Shown: piece after piece, positions 27,356 through 37,096 of the stretch
Numbering within the stretch: position 1 is the first letter of the stretch
How the letters are laid out: every line of letters starts with the position of its first letter
From: Pseudobdellovibrionaceae bacterium
GTDB taxonomy: Bacteria > Bdellovibrionota > Bdellovibrionia > Bdellovibrionales > Bdellovibrionaceae
Direction of reading: 5' to 3'
Assembly: GCA_016785955.1 (NCBI GenBank)
Contig: JAEUWH010000011.1
Location: 1-64,000, forward strand
DNA: 64,000 nt
Program-made: the position numbers and the translations under genes
The notes under the pieces: model-generated
Databases searched by the model: none
Seen by the model: only the letters and a program-made list of their open reading frames with translations
Told to the model about the DNA's origin: nothing

Positions 27356-28807
27356 ATGACAACAACTACAACTTTGAAGACTTTAATTGTCGACGATGAA
27401 CCAGAATTAAGAGAATCTTTAAAACATATTTTACCGACCTCTTTCCCTCAAATTAACTTTAAATTTAGCGAAGCTGTTGACGGCCAGGACGCCATCGATT
27501 CAATCAAATCTAATCACTATGATCTTGTATTAATGGATGTGAAAATGCCTCGGGTCGATGGTATTACGGCCCTCAAAACAATCAAGGCTCATGATCCACG
27601 AACATTTGTAGTTATTATGACCGCTCATGGAAATTATTCCGATGCTGTCGAAGCCATTAAGGAAGGCGCCTTTGATTACTTTCAAAAGCCAGTACAAAAA
27701 GAACAACTTTTTAAGGCTATCGATAGCTGCCTGAAAGCCCGTGAATTAGTCCTTGAACTCACCGCCTCAAATCCTATTTTTGATGACGACATTGATACTG
27801 AATTTGTAGGCAACTCGCACCAAATGCGAGAAGTTTTTCATATTATCTATAAATTGGCTAAGGTTGACACAACAGTTTTAATCCGTGGCGAGAATGGCAC
27901 TGGGAAAGAACTTGTCGCGCGCGCTATTCACCATAACTCGCTTCAGAAAAATGGCCAATTTGTCGCCGTCAACTGCGGCGCTATCCCTGAAAGTTTAATT
28001 GAAAGTGAATTTTTTGGACACGAGAAAGGGGCCTTCACAGGTGCCACAGAACGAAAAATTGGAAAGTTTCAGGCCGCTAATAATGGAACATTGTTCCTGG
28101 ACGAAATTGGCGAGCTAAAACCCGACATCCAAGTTAAACTATTACGTGCGATTCAGGATAAAGCCTTTACCCCAGTCGGCTCAGTACGGGAAGTGAAAAC
28201 CAATGTGCGTATTATCGCTGCCACCAATCGCAATCTGGAAAAAATGATTCAAGAGGGAAAGTTTCGCGAGGACTTGTTTTATCGACTGAATGTAATGCCG
28301 ATCTTCATGCCCCCGCTACGGGAACGACTAGACGATTTAGATAAACTGACTGATTATTTTATTAAAAAATTTAACAAAAAACAAAATCGTCACTTCGAGT
28401 CGATCGAACCTATTACATTATCACTTTTAAAAAAATATAAATGGCCCGGCAATATTCGTGAACTAGAAAATTTTGTTGAACGTGCCTTTATTGTCGAATC
28501 GGGATCTAAAATTACAAATGCCTCTCTAACCGAAGGCATGCGCACCCTACTTCCCACGTCTACGGTGTCTTTTCTGGCGAATCAAAATACTCTTCCCAGT
28601 GGACCCCATACTGAAGATACCTTTAAGCCTCTCGACTTTGATATTTTCAAAGAAGAAATGGAAAAAGATTTTATCATCAAAGCCTTGAAGCAAAACAAAG
28701 GACGGATCAATCAAACCGTTGCTAATGCGAACATTCCAAAAAATACACTCTTAAGAAAAATGCGAAAGTATGGAATCAACGTGAAAGATCTTGTTGAAGA
28801 GAAGTAA
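27356..28807 (+). CDS. Sigma-54-dependent NtrC-family response regulator
   Basis: A 483-residue regulator. Receiver domain with DDE and phospho-acceptor Asp61 (LVLMDVKMP). AAA+ domain with Walker A GENGTGKE (~180), the sigma-54-contacting GAFTGA loop and LFLDEIGELK. C-terminal Fis-like HTH (NKGRINQTVANANIPKNT) before the end. It pairs with the CHASE2 kinase upstream and probably activates sigma-54 promoters. A TTG two codons upstream is in frame, but the ATG at 27356 is chosen. Its targets cannot be seen here. Confidence 0.9.
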   Translation: MTTTTTLKTLIVDDEPELRESLKHILPTSFPQINFKFSEAVDGQDAIDSIKSNHYDLVLMDVKMPRVDGITALKTIKAHDPRTFVVIMTAHGNYSDAVEAIKEGAFDYFQKPVQKEQLFKAIDSCLKARELVLELTASNPIFDDDIDTEFVGNSHQMREVFHIIYKLAKVDTTVLIRGENGTGKELVARAIHHNSLQKNGQFVAVNCGAIPESLIESEFFGHEKGAFTGATERKIGKFQAANNGTLFLDEIGELKPDIQVKLLRAIQDKAFTPVGSVREVKTNVRIIAATNRNLEKMIQEGKFREDLFYRLNVMPIFMPPLRERLDDLDKLTDYFIKKFNKKQNRHFESIEPITLSLLKKYKWPGNIRELENFVERAFIVESGSKITNASLTEGMRTLLPTSTVSFLANQNTLPSGPHTEDTFKPLDFDIFKEEMEKDFIIKALKQNKGRINQTVANANIPKNTLLRKMRKYGINVKDLVEEK

Positions 28808-28854
28808 ATCAGCGAGGGCCAATCGCCCGCCCCCGCAATGTTATTAGATTATTA

Positions 28855-29508
28855 CTATTTTTGTTCTGGTGGAACTTTTGATTGATCGACAGTAACTTCG
28901 ATTTCTACACGACGGTTTTGTTTACGACCATCCGCCGTGCCATTATCTGCAATTGGGTTTGCAGGACCTAGACCTCGAGTTGAAATTACATTCTCTGATA
29001 TTCCGGCAGATACAAGCTGTTTTTTTACCGCATCGGCGCGTTTCTGTGAAAGCTCGTCATTCACTTTTTGCGAGCCCGTACTGTCCGTAAAACCTTTAAC
29101 TGTTAAAATATTTTCTGGATATTTTTTCATGATTCCAGCCATTTCCGCCAAGTCTTTTTTCGCTTCAGCCTTTAGGTCGGCTTTTCCAGTATCAAATAAA
29201 ATATCACTTTTCATTTTAGAAACTAAACCTTGCTCTGTACGTTGTGTCTCTGCCACTTTTTCTAATTCTTTAGCTTGTTTATCCATGCGCTTACCCGCAT
29301 ATCCCCCCAAAGCAGCTCCCACTGCAGCGCCAAGCAAAGCACCTTCATTTCTTTTGCCAGTTTGATGTCCAATAACACCACCTAAAACGGCACCCGCAGC
29401 AGCACCAATTCCTGTTCCTTTTGCGGTATTAGGATTGTCCTTCATTGATTGACAGCCTGAAAGCACCAAACCCAGTGTAATAGTTGTTGATAGAATAATT
29501 TTTTTCAT
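28855..29508 (-). CDS. OmpA-family lipoprotein with glycine zipper
   Basis: About 217 residues from the ATG at 29508, which has a perfect AAAGGAGAC site; the longer frame upstream is rejected. Lipobox LSGC (Cys19). A glycine-zipper segment (~35-75; GIGAAAGAVLGGVIG) is followed by a coiled linker and an OmpA/MotB peptidoglycan-binding domain (~105-205), with ILFDTGKADL, VKGFTDSTG and NRRVEIEV. It resembles YiaD/Pal-type proteins that hold the outer membrane to peptidoglycan. Confidence 0.88.
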   Translation of the reverse strand: MKKIILSTTITLGLVLSGCQSMKDNPNTAKGTGIGAAAGAVLGGVIGHQTGKRNEGALLGAAVGAALGGYAGKRMDKQAKELEKVAETQRTEQGLVSKMKSDILFDTGKADLKAEAKKDLAEMAGIMKKYPENILTVKGFTDSTGSQKVNDELSQKRADAVKKQLVSAGISENVISTRGLGPANPIADNGTADGRKQNRRVEIEVTVDQSKVPPEQK

Positions 29509-29850
29509 AGTGTCTCCTTTAAAAACCTTAAGACACAATGGTAGCGGGGTCAGTTCAAAAGTCAAATTTTCTGTCGATAGATTTAACACTCCTGTACGGA
29601 AGTTTACCGTTCTTTGCGACATTGGAATCTCAATTTAAAATTATGTTTTCTAAATTCAAAATTTTGTTAACGATCTCGACAATAGAAAAAAATCCATTCA
29701 CTCGTTTATTTGTAAAACCAAATAAATTCAACAGGTTAAGTCCGTATCAAAACGATAAAACAAAGGAAAAAACTCGTATTATTATGCACTTATTCAAGGC
29801 ATTCGCGATTGTTTGGATTTCTCTCTAGACTAATGAAAGAGGAGGTCAAG
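29509..29850. other. AT-rich promoter region between divergent genes
   Basis: A 342-base AT-rich spacer between the OmpA-family lipoprotein gene (minus) and the first gene of the Agl/Glt-like operon (plus). It must hold promoters for both. I see no convincing sigma-70 box pair, RNA or hairpin. GGAGG at 29840-29845 is the ribosome site of the plus-strand gene. Confidence 0.5.
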
Positions 29851-30999
29851 ATGACCTTAGTTCAACAGACTCAATTTACCATGCGAAAAAGCTCAAGACG
29901 GGTTCTTGGACTGTGTCTATTGCTATCTGTACTTACAATTTCATGCCAGAAATCAAACGATAGTTTTTCATTGCTCTCTGAACAATCAACCTTCCAACAG
30001 GGCACGTCATTTCAACCTAGAAAAATTGATATCCTATGGGTGATTGATAATTCAGGCAGCATGGAGACCTCACAAAATAATGTGATCTCAAATTTCAATT
30101 CATTTATTCAGCGTTTTAAAACACTCAACTATGATTTCAACATGGCGTTTATCTCTACCGACGCTTACCTGGACATCACAGATACGAGTGGTGCCTATAA
30201 AAATATTTACTGCCCCGCTTTTGACAAAAAATGCTCTGTTTTTCGGGACGGCCCCGGACGAAATCCAAATGCTCAGTACCATAGCGGCACACCAATAATT
30301 AGTCGCCTCACTCGTGACATCACATCAGTATTCAACCTCAATGCCGCTCAAGGAATCCAAGGTTACGGTGACGAACGTGCCTTTCAAAGTTTTAAAGCAG
30401 CCTTACAAAATCAAAACAATACGGGTTTCCGCCGCCCTGATGCCTATTTGGCAATCATCATCGTTAGCGACGAAGACGATTTTTCTCAAAATAATATGAC
30501 CCCCGCTTTGGAATCAATACCGAATAACGGCTATCTAAATGATAGTCGCCTACACTCGGTCAATAGCTATGTTCAGTTTTTGAATAACTACACACACTCC
30601 ACAGAAAATCTTAAAAATTATTCCGTAAGTGCAATCACCATTTTAGATCAAGACTGCCTAGCTAATTTAAATACGACATTCGCACGACGTCTAGGAACTC
30701 GGTACGTACAAATCGCCGATCAAACCGGTGGAACAAAAGCCTCTCTCTGCGGAAATTTTGGTGAATCCTTGCAGTTAATCTCTGACACCGTACTATCCTT
30801 GACGTCTGCATTTCGATTGGATCGAGAGCCCATCCCTGAAACTTTGGTGGTCATTGTCAACGGCGACATCGTATCCCAAGACGCCAACAATGGCTGGACG
30901 TATGATCCAAGTAACTTAACTGTTAATTTTCACGGCACCGCTATTCCCAACGCCGATGCCGCCATTAATATAAATTTTGATCCCGTGACCGTAAAATAA
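29851..30999 (+). CDS. VWA-domain lipoprotein, first gene of Agl/Glt-like operon
   Basis: About 382 residues. Basic N-terminus, hydrophobic core and ISC lipobox (Cys32). A von Willebrand factor A domain follows (~55-300): ILWVIDNSGSM carries the DxSGS metal site (MIDAS), with IVSDEDDFS as a further metal loop. A C-terminal beta domain closes the protein (LVVIVNGD to ININFDP). VWA domains bind proteins through a metal ion. A strong AGGAGG precedes the ATG. It is 12 bases upstream of the GYF-PilZ gene and so heads an operon of about 12.5 kb; the operon context suggests an outer-membrane or periplasmic contact role in the machine. Confidence 0.8.
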   Translation: MTLVQQTQFTMRKSSRRVLGLCLLLSVLTISCQKSNDSFSLLSEQSTFQQGTSFQPRKIDILWVIDNSGSMETSQNNVISNFNSFIQRFKTLNYDFNMAFISTDAYLDITDTSGAYKNIYCPAFDKKCSVFRDGPGRNPNAQYHSGTPIISRLTRDITSVFNLNAAQGIQGYGDERAFQSFKAALQNQNNTGFRRPDAYLAIIIVSDEDDFSQNNMTPALESIPNNGYLNDSRLHSVNSYVQFLNNYTHSTENLKNYSVSAITILDQDCLANLNTTFARRLGTRYVQIADQTGGTKASLCGNFGESLQLISDTVLSLTSAFRLDREPIPETLVVIVNGDIVSQDANNGWTYDPSNLTVNFHGTAIPNADAAININFDPVTVK

Positions 31000-31011
31000 T
31001 TAAGAGGAAAA

Positions 31012-31623
31012 ATGAATCAACAAGCCAATGCCCTAAAGAAGCAAGAATCCAAATGGTATATTTTGAGAGGCGAAAATAAATACGGCCCTTTCGAGTTCTC
31101 GACGATGATTAGTATGATTCAAAAAGGTGAACTTTTTGATTATAATTATATTTGGGCCGCCCACATGGAAGGGTGGCAGCCACTAGGTGAGGTCGAAGAG
31201 TTTTCAAAAGACCGCCTATCACTTATTATCAAAACCAAAGATCCTTTAAGTCATGCCTTCTGCCGCCGAGGAGCCGATCGCGCCGAAGTGACTATTCCTT
31301 TTTTTGGGCATAATGACGAATTTTTCTTCAATGGCCATCTCATTTCGATCAGTGTCAACGGAGCACTCATTTTAATAAACAATCCATTATTGTTACCCGG
31401 GCAAAAAGTTATTTTACACCTGTCACAAAACAACGTGAACGAAAAATCTTTTAATGTTCTGGCCCAGATAGTCCGAAAGAACTTCAGTAGGCAACGTTTG
31501 AACGTAAAGTCCGGTTTAAATTACGCAGTCAAATTTGTAGAAACGCCGGGATGGGCGATGAAACAAATTGAAGATTTAGTTGCCCTCTATCATCAAGTCA
31601 ATGCAGTGAACGCAAAGGAGTAA
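31012..31623 (+). CDS. GYF_2-PilZ domain protein
   Basis: A 203-residue cytoplasmic protein. Residues ~15-65 match a GYF_2 domain (WYILRGENKYGPFEF, then WAAHMEGWQPLGEV), a protein-interaction module. Residues ~80-195 resemble PilZ: an Arg-rich start (RRGADRAEV) and the xSxxG motif SISVNGALI, the two elements that bind cyclic di-GMP, then a barrel. It lies between the VWA lipoprotein and the aglR-like gene, five bases before the latter. It could bring c-di-GMP control to the motility machine. Binding is inferred from motifs only. Confidence 0.78.
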   Translation: MNQQANALKKQESKWYILRGENKYGPFEFSTMISMIQKGELFDYNYIWAAHMEGWQPLGEVEEFSKDRLSLIIKTKDPLSHAFCRRGADRAEVTIPFFGHNDEFFFNGHLISISVNGALILINNPLLLPGQKVILHLSQNNVNEKSFNVLAQIVRKNFSRQRLNVKSGLNYAVKFVETPGWAMKQIEDLVALYHQVNAVNAKE

Positions 31624-31628
31624 ATGGC

Positions 31629-32321
31629 ATGGGACAAATGTTTGAATTTTTAAAGGAGGCAGGGTTTTTCGGGGTGATGATCGTGATCACCGGCTTTATC
31701 TCGATATACTTTATCGCTGAACGTATCAAAGTCTTATACTTTGACTATGGAATGGATGTAAAAGATTTTTCCCAACGTATTCACTCTCTCATCGTTTCTA
31801 AGAAACTTGATGAAGCCCTGGTCTTAAGCGCTCAGTTGGAAAAAAAACCAATGGCCCGCGCCTTTAAGACGATCTTGGAAAAAGCCGATCGCGATGACGA
31901 GACAATTTTTCAAGCCCACGACAATGCTATGAGCGAAATCATTCCTTTGTATACAAAAAAACTTCATTACCTAAGCATGCTGGCCAACGTTGCTACTATG
32001 ATCGGTCTTTTAGGAACTATTTCTGGTCTGATCACCTCTTTTAAAGCGGTTTCAAAAGCTGATGCCGCCCTAAAGCAACAATTGCTCTCCAGTGGTATCG
32101 CGGAATCGTTAAATACGACGCTGCTTGGTCTGGTGGTAGCAATCCCCGCGATGGTATTTTTTTCGATTTTGTCTTCACGACAAAATCAACTCATCGAACA
32201 AACAACAGAAAAATGCGGAAAATTGACAGAGGTCTTAACCTCTTCACATCTACCTCAATTGACTCGTCAGAATGTTTTCCCCGATGCGCTTCCCCCCAAC
32301 CCTAGCGCGAAGGTTTCATAA
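31629..32321 (+). CDS. aglR: MotA/TolQ/ExbB-type proton channel (AglR-like)
   Basis: A 230-residue inner-membrane protein of the MotA/TolQ/ExbB family. One helix near the N-terminus (~12-32), a cytoplasmic loop, then two helices with the hallmark MIGLLGTISGLI (~120) and LNTTLLGLVVAIPAMVFF (~160). With two ExbD-like proteins encoded next it forms a proton-driven stator. In Myxococcus the AglRQS set powers gliding by the Glt complex; here the following TPR, FHA-AgmX and barrel genes support that reading. The symbol is assigned by context. Confidence 0.82.
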   Translation: MGQMFEFLKEAGFFGVMIVITGFISIYFIAERIKVLYFDYGMDVKDFSQRIHSLIVSKKLDEALVLSAQLEKKPMARAFKTILEKADRDDETIFQAHDNAMSEIIPLYTKKLHYLSMLANVATMIGLLGTISGLITSFKAVSKADAALKQQLLSSGIAESLNTTLLGLVVAIPAMVFFSILSSRQNQLIEQTTEKCGKLTEVLTSSHLPQLTRQNVFPDALPPNPSAKVS

Positions 32322-32333
32322 AGGGAGTCAATC

Positions 32334-32870
32334 ATGGGAATCAAAAAATTCCGCACACATTACGAAGAGTTTGAGCTGGACCTGACACCACTACTGGCGA
32401 TCATCATGAAGCTAGTTCCAGTACTGGTCATCTCGTCCTCGTTTTTACAACTCACACAAATCGACACCGAATTGCCTCAAATAGTTAAACAAGCCATCGA
32501 AAACCAAAATCAGAATCCAGATAAAGTGGCACAAATTCGTTTGCAAGTGGAAGACAATAAATCCATCAACGTGAGCGTGACTAAAGCAGGTACAACAGAA
32601 ACACTGTCGATCGCGGCCGAAAATAATTCCCTTAATTTGAACGCATTAAATACCCAGCTCGTGGAAATTAAAAAGAAAAACCCCGAAGTCTTCAAAATTG
32701 AATTGGCACCGAATGATGCACTTACATACAACGAGATCGTGACCATTCTGGATGGATCTCGCAAATCAAACTCTAATGAGGAATTTACGTTCGTGGATCC
32801 AAAAACTGGCAACGAAGTGAAAACAGATTTCCTGTTTCCCGAAGTCGTTTTTAATAACATTTTTCAATAG
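32334..32870 (+). CDS. ExbD/TolR-like stator protein lacking the channel Asp (AglQ/S-like)
   Basis: A 178-residue single-pass protein: short cytoplasmic N-terminus, helix ~18-39 (TPLLAIIMKLVPVLVISS), then a ~135-residue periplasmic domain. ExbD/TolR proteins carry a membrane Asp in a TPLxD motif that moves protons. Here the motif is TPLLA, so Ala22 replaces it, and Lys26 lies in the helix. The neighbouring paralogue keeps the Asp. It may be a structural partner in a heteromeric stator. Thirteen bases follow the aglR-like gene. Confidence 0.78.
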   Translation: MGIKKFRTHYEEFELDLTPLLAIIMKLVPVLVISSSFLQLTQIDTELPQIVKQAIENQNQNPDKVAQIRLQVEDNKSINVSVTKAGTTETLSIAAENNSLNLNALNTQLVEIKKKNPEVFKIELAPNDALTYNEIVTILDGSRKSNSNEEFTFVDPKTGNEVKTDFLFPEVVFNNIFQ

Positions 32871-32876
32871 GTCGTT

Positions 32877-33368
32877 ATGGCAAGAAGAAAACGGTATACA
32901 CCACAAGTTCCAAAAAAAACCGGCATCATGGTGAATGTGACGTCTCTGACAGATATGTTCACAGTTATCCTTGTTTTCCTCCTTCAAACATATAACACCT
33001 CGGAAGTACAAATCGAACCTCCCAAAGATCTGCGCGTGCCAACGTCACTATCGGAAGGAGTCTTGACTCAAGGTCTGGAAATGACCCTCAGCAAAGACTC
33101 GCTCCTATTAGGTAAAGAAGTCGTGGCTCAGATCAGAGACGGTGATCTGGCGCAAAACTCTAAGGACTCCAAAGATCCTAATTTTATCCCGGCACTTTTT
33201 GAATCCTTAGAAAAAACGTCTAAGGACTCTACCGTGAAAGCCGTGAAAGATGGTCAGATTCTGTTGATCGCCGATCGCGAGCTCTCCTATGCGATTATCA
33301 AAAAGGTGATGTACACAGCATCAATGGCGGGATTTCCACAAGTTAAACTCATTACATCGAGTCAATAA
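32877..33368 (+). CDS. ExbD/TolR-like stator protein with channel Asp (AglS-like)
   Basis: A 163-residue ExbD/TolR family protein. Basic N-terminus, helix ~18-38 with NVTSLTDMFTVILVF, where Asp26 is the expected proton-carrying residue, and a periplasmic domain of ~120 residues. It should act with the AglR-like and AglQ-like proteins as the motor of the Agl/Glt-like system. Its stop overlaps the start of the 1222-residue TPR gene by one base, so expression is coupled. Confidence 0.8.
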   Translation: MARRKRYTPQVPKKTGIMVNVTSLTDMFTVILVFLLQTYNTSEVQIEPPKDLRVPTSLSEGVLTQGLEMTLSKDSLLLGKEVVAQIRDGDLAQNSKDSKDPNFIPALFESLEKTSKDSTVKAVKDGQILLIADRELSYAIIKKVMYTASMAGFPQVKLITSSQ

Positions 33369-36300
33369 TGTTTAAAACTGTTATCACTCTTTTCCTGTTC
33401 GTCTCCCTTGCCGTTGTCGCACAAAAAAAAGATAGTCGCGGCCTACTACCCGAACTCAATACTCAAAAAAGTTCAGAACAAGAAAGTGAGTCTCAAACTT
33501 TAAAATCTGAAGTTCTGATTTCTAAAACTGAAAATAAAGCCATCGAAGCTCTGCAAAATATTTTGAAAAAGAAAAAAGGCACCGCCCAAGAAGCCGACTT
33601 ACTAAACCGCTTGGCCGAATTGTACATGAGGAAATCAAAATCCGGCCGTTTCTTTGATCTACAACGGACGAGTAACAAAAAAACAATTAGCTCGTTCCCT
33701 ATCGCACAAGAAAATGGCGCTGAATGGTTAAGAAAAGCAATTACAATATATAATCAAATTTTGGCGCAACATCCAAAATTTAGTGAAACCGACAGCGTGC
33801 TATTTAATTCCGCGTTCGCGTATCAACAACTGAATCAAAAGAAAAATTCAGAAATAAACTACAAAGCCCTGATTGACCGATTTCCTAACTCGTTAATTGT
33901 TCCTGATTCGCTTTTAGCATTGGGAGAACTTCTTTACGATCAAGGACGCTTCAGTGAAGCCAAAGTTCATTTCGAAAAAATTGAAAACTATCCGGACTCA
34001 CGCGTCTATGTCTATGGACTCTATAAACTGGGTTGGGCCTACTACAATTTGAAAAATTCGTCGGATGCGATAAAAAAATTAAAACTCGTCGTAGAGAAAA
34101 ATCCACCGCAAGTCGAAGCCAGTAATAAACGTGGTTACTATCTGCGCAAAGAAGCGATTCGCGATCTTGTACTTTTTATTGGCGAAGTTTACCAAGCAGA
34201 AGATCTGTACGACTTTTTTAAGGCCATCGTGACAAACGAAGAACTTGGTCCTGCCCTGTTTGACATGGCCAAACTGTATGATTCCTATTCCCGGTTGAAA
34301 GACATTCACATATTTCTTAACGAGTTTATTAAAAAAGAGTCCGACAATTTATATGTCGTAAAATCTCATATTCTGATGGCCGAAACCTACGAAACTCTAA
34401 AAAAACGCGATCAGGTGATCGCCGAACTAACCTTCGCCGGTGAAGATTGTGCGATTGGTTCGACCTGGCGCCAAAGTCAAACAGGCGAACAGATCGAGGA
34501 AATCTGCCAAAAAGACTTTAAACGAGTCAGCCTAGATCTCACTAAAAAATGGTGGGAAATCTGGCAAAAAAATAAGACCCACAAAGAATTTTCGATACTG
34601 ACGGAAACCATTCTGAAATTGATTATTAAAAATGAAGATCCCACAAATCCCGACTTAAAAACTCGTACGATCTTGGCCGAACTGCAATTCCAAATCGAAA
34701 AGTTCGAGGACGCATCCACGAATTACTATTTCGTTGCGTCTCACGCCAAAGACAAAAAGGAATCCCACGATGCCTTATACGCCAGTCTTTTCTCGGTCGA
34801 GAAAGAACTTGAAATTAAAACATCTGAGAAAAAGAAAGATCAACGTAAACAGCGAGCCATCGAATACTATACACGATTTCCTCAAGGCGAGCACTTTTTT
34901 CCAGTCGGCCTCAAAGTGGCTGTTATTTACTACGAAGAAAAAAACTATACGGACGCGCTCAAGGTCCTCGCTATCACCGAGAACTCTCAAGAAGACCTTA
35001 CCGTTCGTGCTAAATCACAAGACTTAGTTTTAGATATCTACAATATTCAAAAACGTTACACGGACTTAAAAAATCTTTCAGCCCTTTACTTAAAGGAATC
35101 TAAAGATGACACTCGCACTAAATCTTTAGTGAAAATTAATGAAGAATCTCATTTCTCAGAAATTCAGCTTAAAAATAAAGACTTAAAACCACTTGAACAA
35201 ACCACCAACTTGGTGAGCTACTTTGAATCTCACAAAGGCTCGGAGCTGGGTATGCGAGCCCTACTCGATGCTCTTAAAATTTATCTAGAAAATAAAAGTT
35301 TGGGTAACTTTACTGACTCCGCCGAAGAGTTATTAAAGCGCTACCCTCTTTATGACAAAAAAACTAACTTGATTAAGGACTTGATCAACTCCTACACAGA
35401 TTTGACAAACCTTAAAAAAGCCGGCGAATGGTCGCTGAAATTGGCTGCGATGGAAAAAGGAAACAAAAATCTCTATACCGAAAATGCCGCCGATCTGTTT
35501 TTACTTGAAGGACAGAATAAGGAAGCCCGCACAATCTATCAACAGCTTTTGAATGAGTCTCCTAAGGACAAACGCATTCAACTGTTTGCTAAGATCAAAT
35601 CAACGTTAGATAGTTCCAAAGACCAGCAGGAAATCCAAAAAATTAATGGTATAATCTTGGAATTAAATATCGAACCCTTCGCAACCGAAGTCCTTACCGA
35701 AAAAGCGACTCGTTTCTACAACGATAAAAACTATAAAGACGCCTTTGAATTGACGATGAAGATCTTAAAACGTGACTCGGCCAGCGAACACCGAGCCAAA
35801 GCGCGTTTTATTCAAGGCCAAATTTTGGAACAAGAATATTTTGCCCAAAGCATGAAAACATCTAAAGAAGAACGCTTGGCTTTAATTATTCAGTTGAAGA
35901 CAGAGCGTTTAGAAAAAGCCCAAACGGCCTATTTAAGCGTGACCAAAATGACCAACTCGGCCGAATTGGTCAAAAGCAGTTTTGAAGCGATTGATCGTTG
36001 TTATGCCCACTACATCGAATCGCTAAGCACTATGCCTTTGCCTGAAACTTTATCTGCGAATGAACAAAATGAGTTACGTGGTGAGATTAAAAAATTGCTT
36101 GTTCCTATTGAGCATAAACGCAAAGAAAACTTGAGCGCAATCGGTGGTGAAATTCGCGGCGTGGCGGCCATACCAAATTCTACCTCATGGGTCGATGCCG
36201 CAGCAGAAACAAGTACTGGTATTGAACTGGGAAATAGATATGGATCCTTCTTGACCTTGGTCATTCCCAAAACTCCGGCGCGAGAAGGCATTCGGTTATT

Positions 36301-37036
36301 TTCCCTAAGTGATGTTTCCGACTGCCGTAAAGATGCCAAAGACATCAGTTTGGCGCTGATTTACAGCTGTGCCGAGAAATCTCGTATTGATCAAGCCGAG
36401 ATTTTTGCCAATCAACTGGCCAATAAAGAAAGCTCGTTGGAGTTAATTCAATGGGCTAATGCATTTTTAGCTTTCAAAAAAGAACAGTATCTTAAAGCCC
36501 AATGGATCTTTGAAAAAATGCGGAAAGAAACACAAAACAATATCGGCCTCATCGATTACAATATTGCCCTCTTAAAGGAAAAAGCTAAGACGAATACCAC
36601 CGTGGAGGTAAGTCTTGACTCTCTGGCAAACCTCAATGACGAAGATTCATTTATGGGTCTATACAGTCGATTTCTTTTGTCCTACAAAAGCAAAGATTAT
36701 AAAAAAATTGATTCCATCCACTCTCGTTTAATGAAACAGCGTGAATATACCGAGAATGCAGCTTTACGGGAATACTTAATTCCATTGATCGCAGAAAGCT
36801 TGTCTCAAGTCGAGAACACCGAAAAAGCAATCAAAACGCTGGATTCCTTACCGGTAGCCCAGTGGAAAAATCCAGACGTATTGTATTTTTCAAAAGCACG
36901 TATCTATGAAGTGTTTAAGAATTCGACAGAACGTGCGATATATTTTTATGATTTAGCTAATAAAGAAACTAGACTCGCCGATAAGAAATCGTGGCTAGCA
37001 AGGAAATTGGATTTCTTAAAAACTAAGAAGCATTAA
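33368..37036 (+). CDS. Large periplasmic TPR protein (GltD/AgmU-like)
   Basis: A 1222-residue exported protein. Signal peptide ~1-18 (FLFVSLAVVAQ). Most of the chain is made of TPR-type helical repeats, for example LFNSAFAYQQLNQKKNSE, ALGELLYDQGRFSEA, YKLGWAYYNLKNSSDA near 150-240, and ARFIQGQILEQEY near 815. In Myxococcus a large TPR protein, GltD/AgmU, forms the periplasmic scaffold between the Agl motor and outer-membrane Glt proteins; size and position agree. It is the longest gene of the operon. Sequence identity to GltD has not been tested. Confidence 0.75.
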   Translation: MFKTVITLFLFVSLAVVAQKKDSRGLLPELNTQKSSEQESESQTLKSEVLISKTENKAIEALQNILKKKKGTAQEADLLNRLAELYMRKSKSGRFFDLQRTSNKKTISSFPIAQENGAEWLRKAITIYNQILAQHPKFSETDSVLFNSAFAYQQLNQKKNSEINYKALIDRFPNSLIVPDSLLALGELLYDQGRFSEAKVHFEKIENYPDSRVYVYGLYKLGWAYYNLKNSSDAIKKLKLVVEKNPPQVEASNKRGYYLRKEAIRDLVLFIGEVYQAEDLYDFFKAIVTNEELGPALFDMAKLYDSYSRLKDIHIFLNEFIKKESDNLYVVKSHILMAETYETLKKRDQVIAELTFAGEDCAIGSTWRQSQTGEQIEEICQKDFKRVSLDLTKKWWEIWQKNKTHKEFSILTETILKLIIKNEDPTNPDLKTRTILAELQFQIEKFEDASTNYYFVASHAKDKKESHDALYASLFSVEKELEIKTSEKKKDQRKQRAIEYYTRFPQGEHFFPVGLKVAVIYYEEKNYTDALKVLAITENSQEDLTVRAKSQDLVLDIYNIQKRYTDLKNLSALYLKESKDDTRTKSLVKINEESHFSEIQLKNKDLKPLEQTTNLVSYFESHKGSELGMRALLDALKIYLENKSLGNFTDSAEELLKRYPLYDKKTNLIKDLINSYTDLTNLKKAGEWSLKLAAMEKGNKNLYTENAADLFLLEGQNKEARTIYQQLLNESPKDKRIQLFAKIKSTLDSSKDQQEIQKINGIILELNIEPFATEVLTEKATRFYNDKNYKDAFELTMKILKRDSASEHRAKARFIQGQILEQEYFAQSMKTSKEERLALIIQLKTERLEKAQTAYLSVTKMTNSAELVKSSFEAIDRCYAHYIESLSTMPLPETLSANEQNELRGEIKKLLVPIEHKRKENLSAIGGEIRGVAAIPNSTSWVDAAAETSTGIELGNRYGSFLTLVIPKTPAREGIRLFSLSDVSDCRKDAKDISLALIYSCAEKSRIDQAEIFANQLANKESSLELIQWANAFLAFKKEQYLKAQWIFEKMRKETQNNIGLIDYNIALLKEKAKTNTTVEVSLDSLANLNDEDSFMGLYSRFLLSYKSKDYKKIDSIHSRLMKQREYTENAALREYLIPLIAESLSQVENTEKAIKTLDSLPVAQWKNPDVLYFSKARIYEVFKNSTERAIYFYDLANKETRLADKKSWLARKLDFLKTKKH

Positions 37037-37096
37037 CGGGTTAGCTAAAACAACTCTGGTATGTAAGCAGCTGAATAATGTTTAAGGAAGGACGCA

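Noticed and set aside
29509-29850. GGGGTCAGTT as an insertion-sequence end
   Set aside because: A short match only; no partner inverted repeat or transposase nearby.
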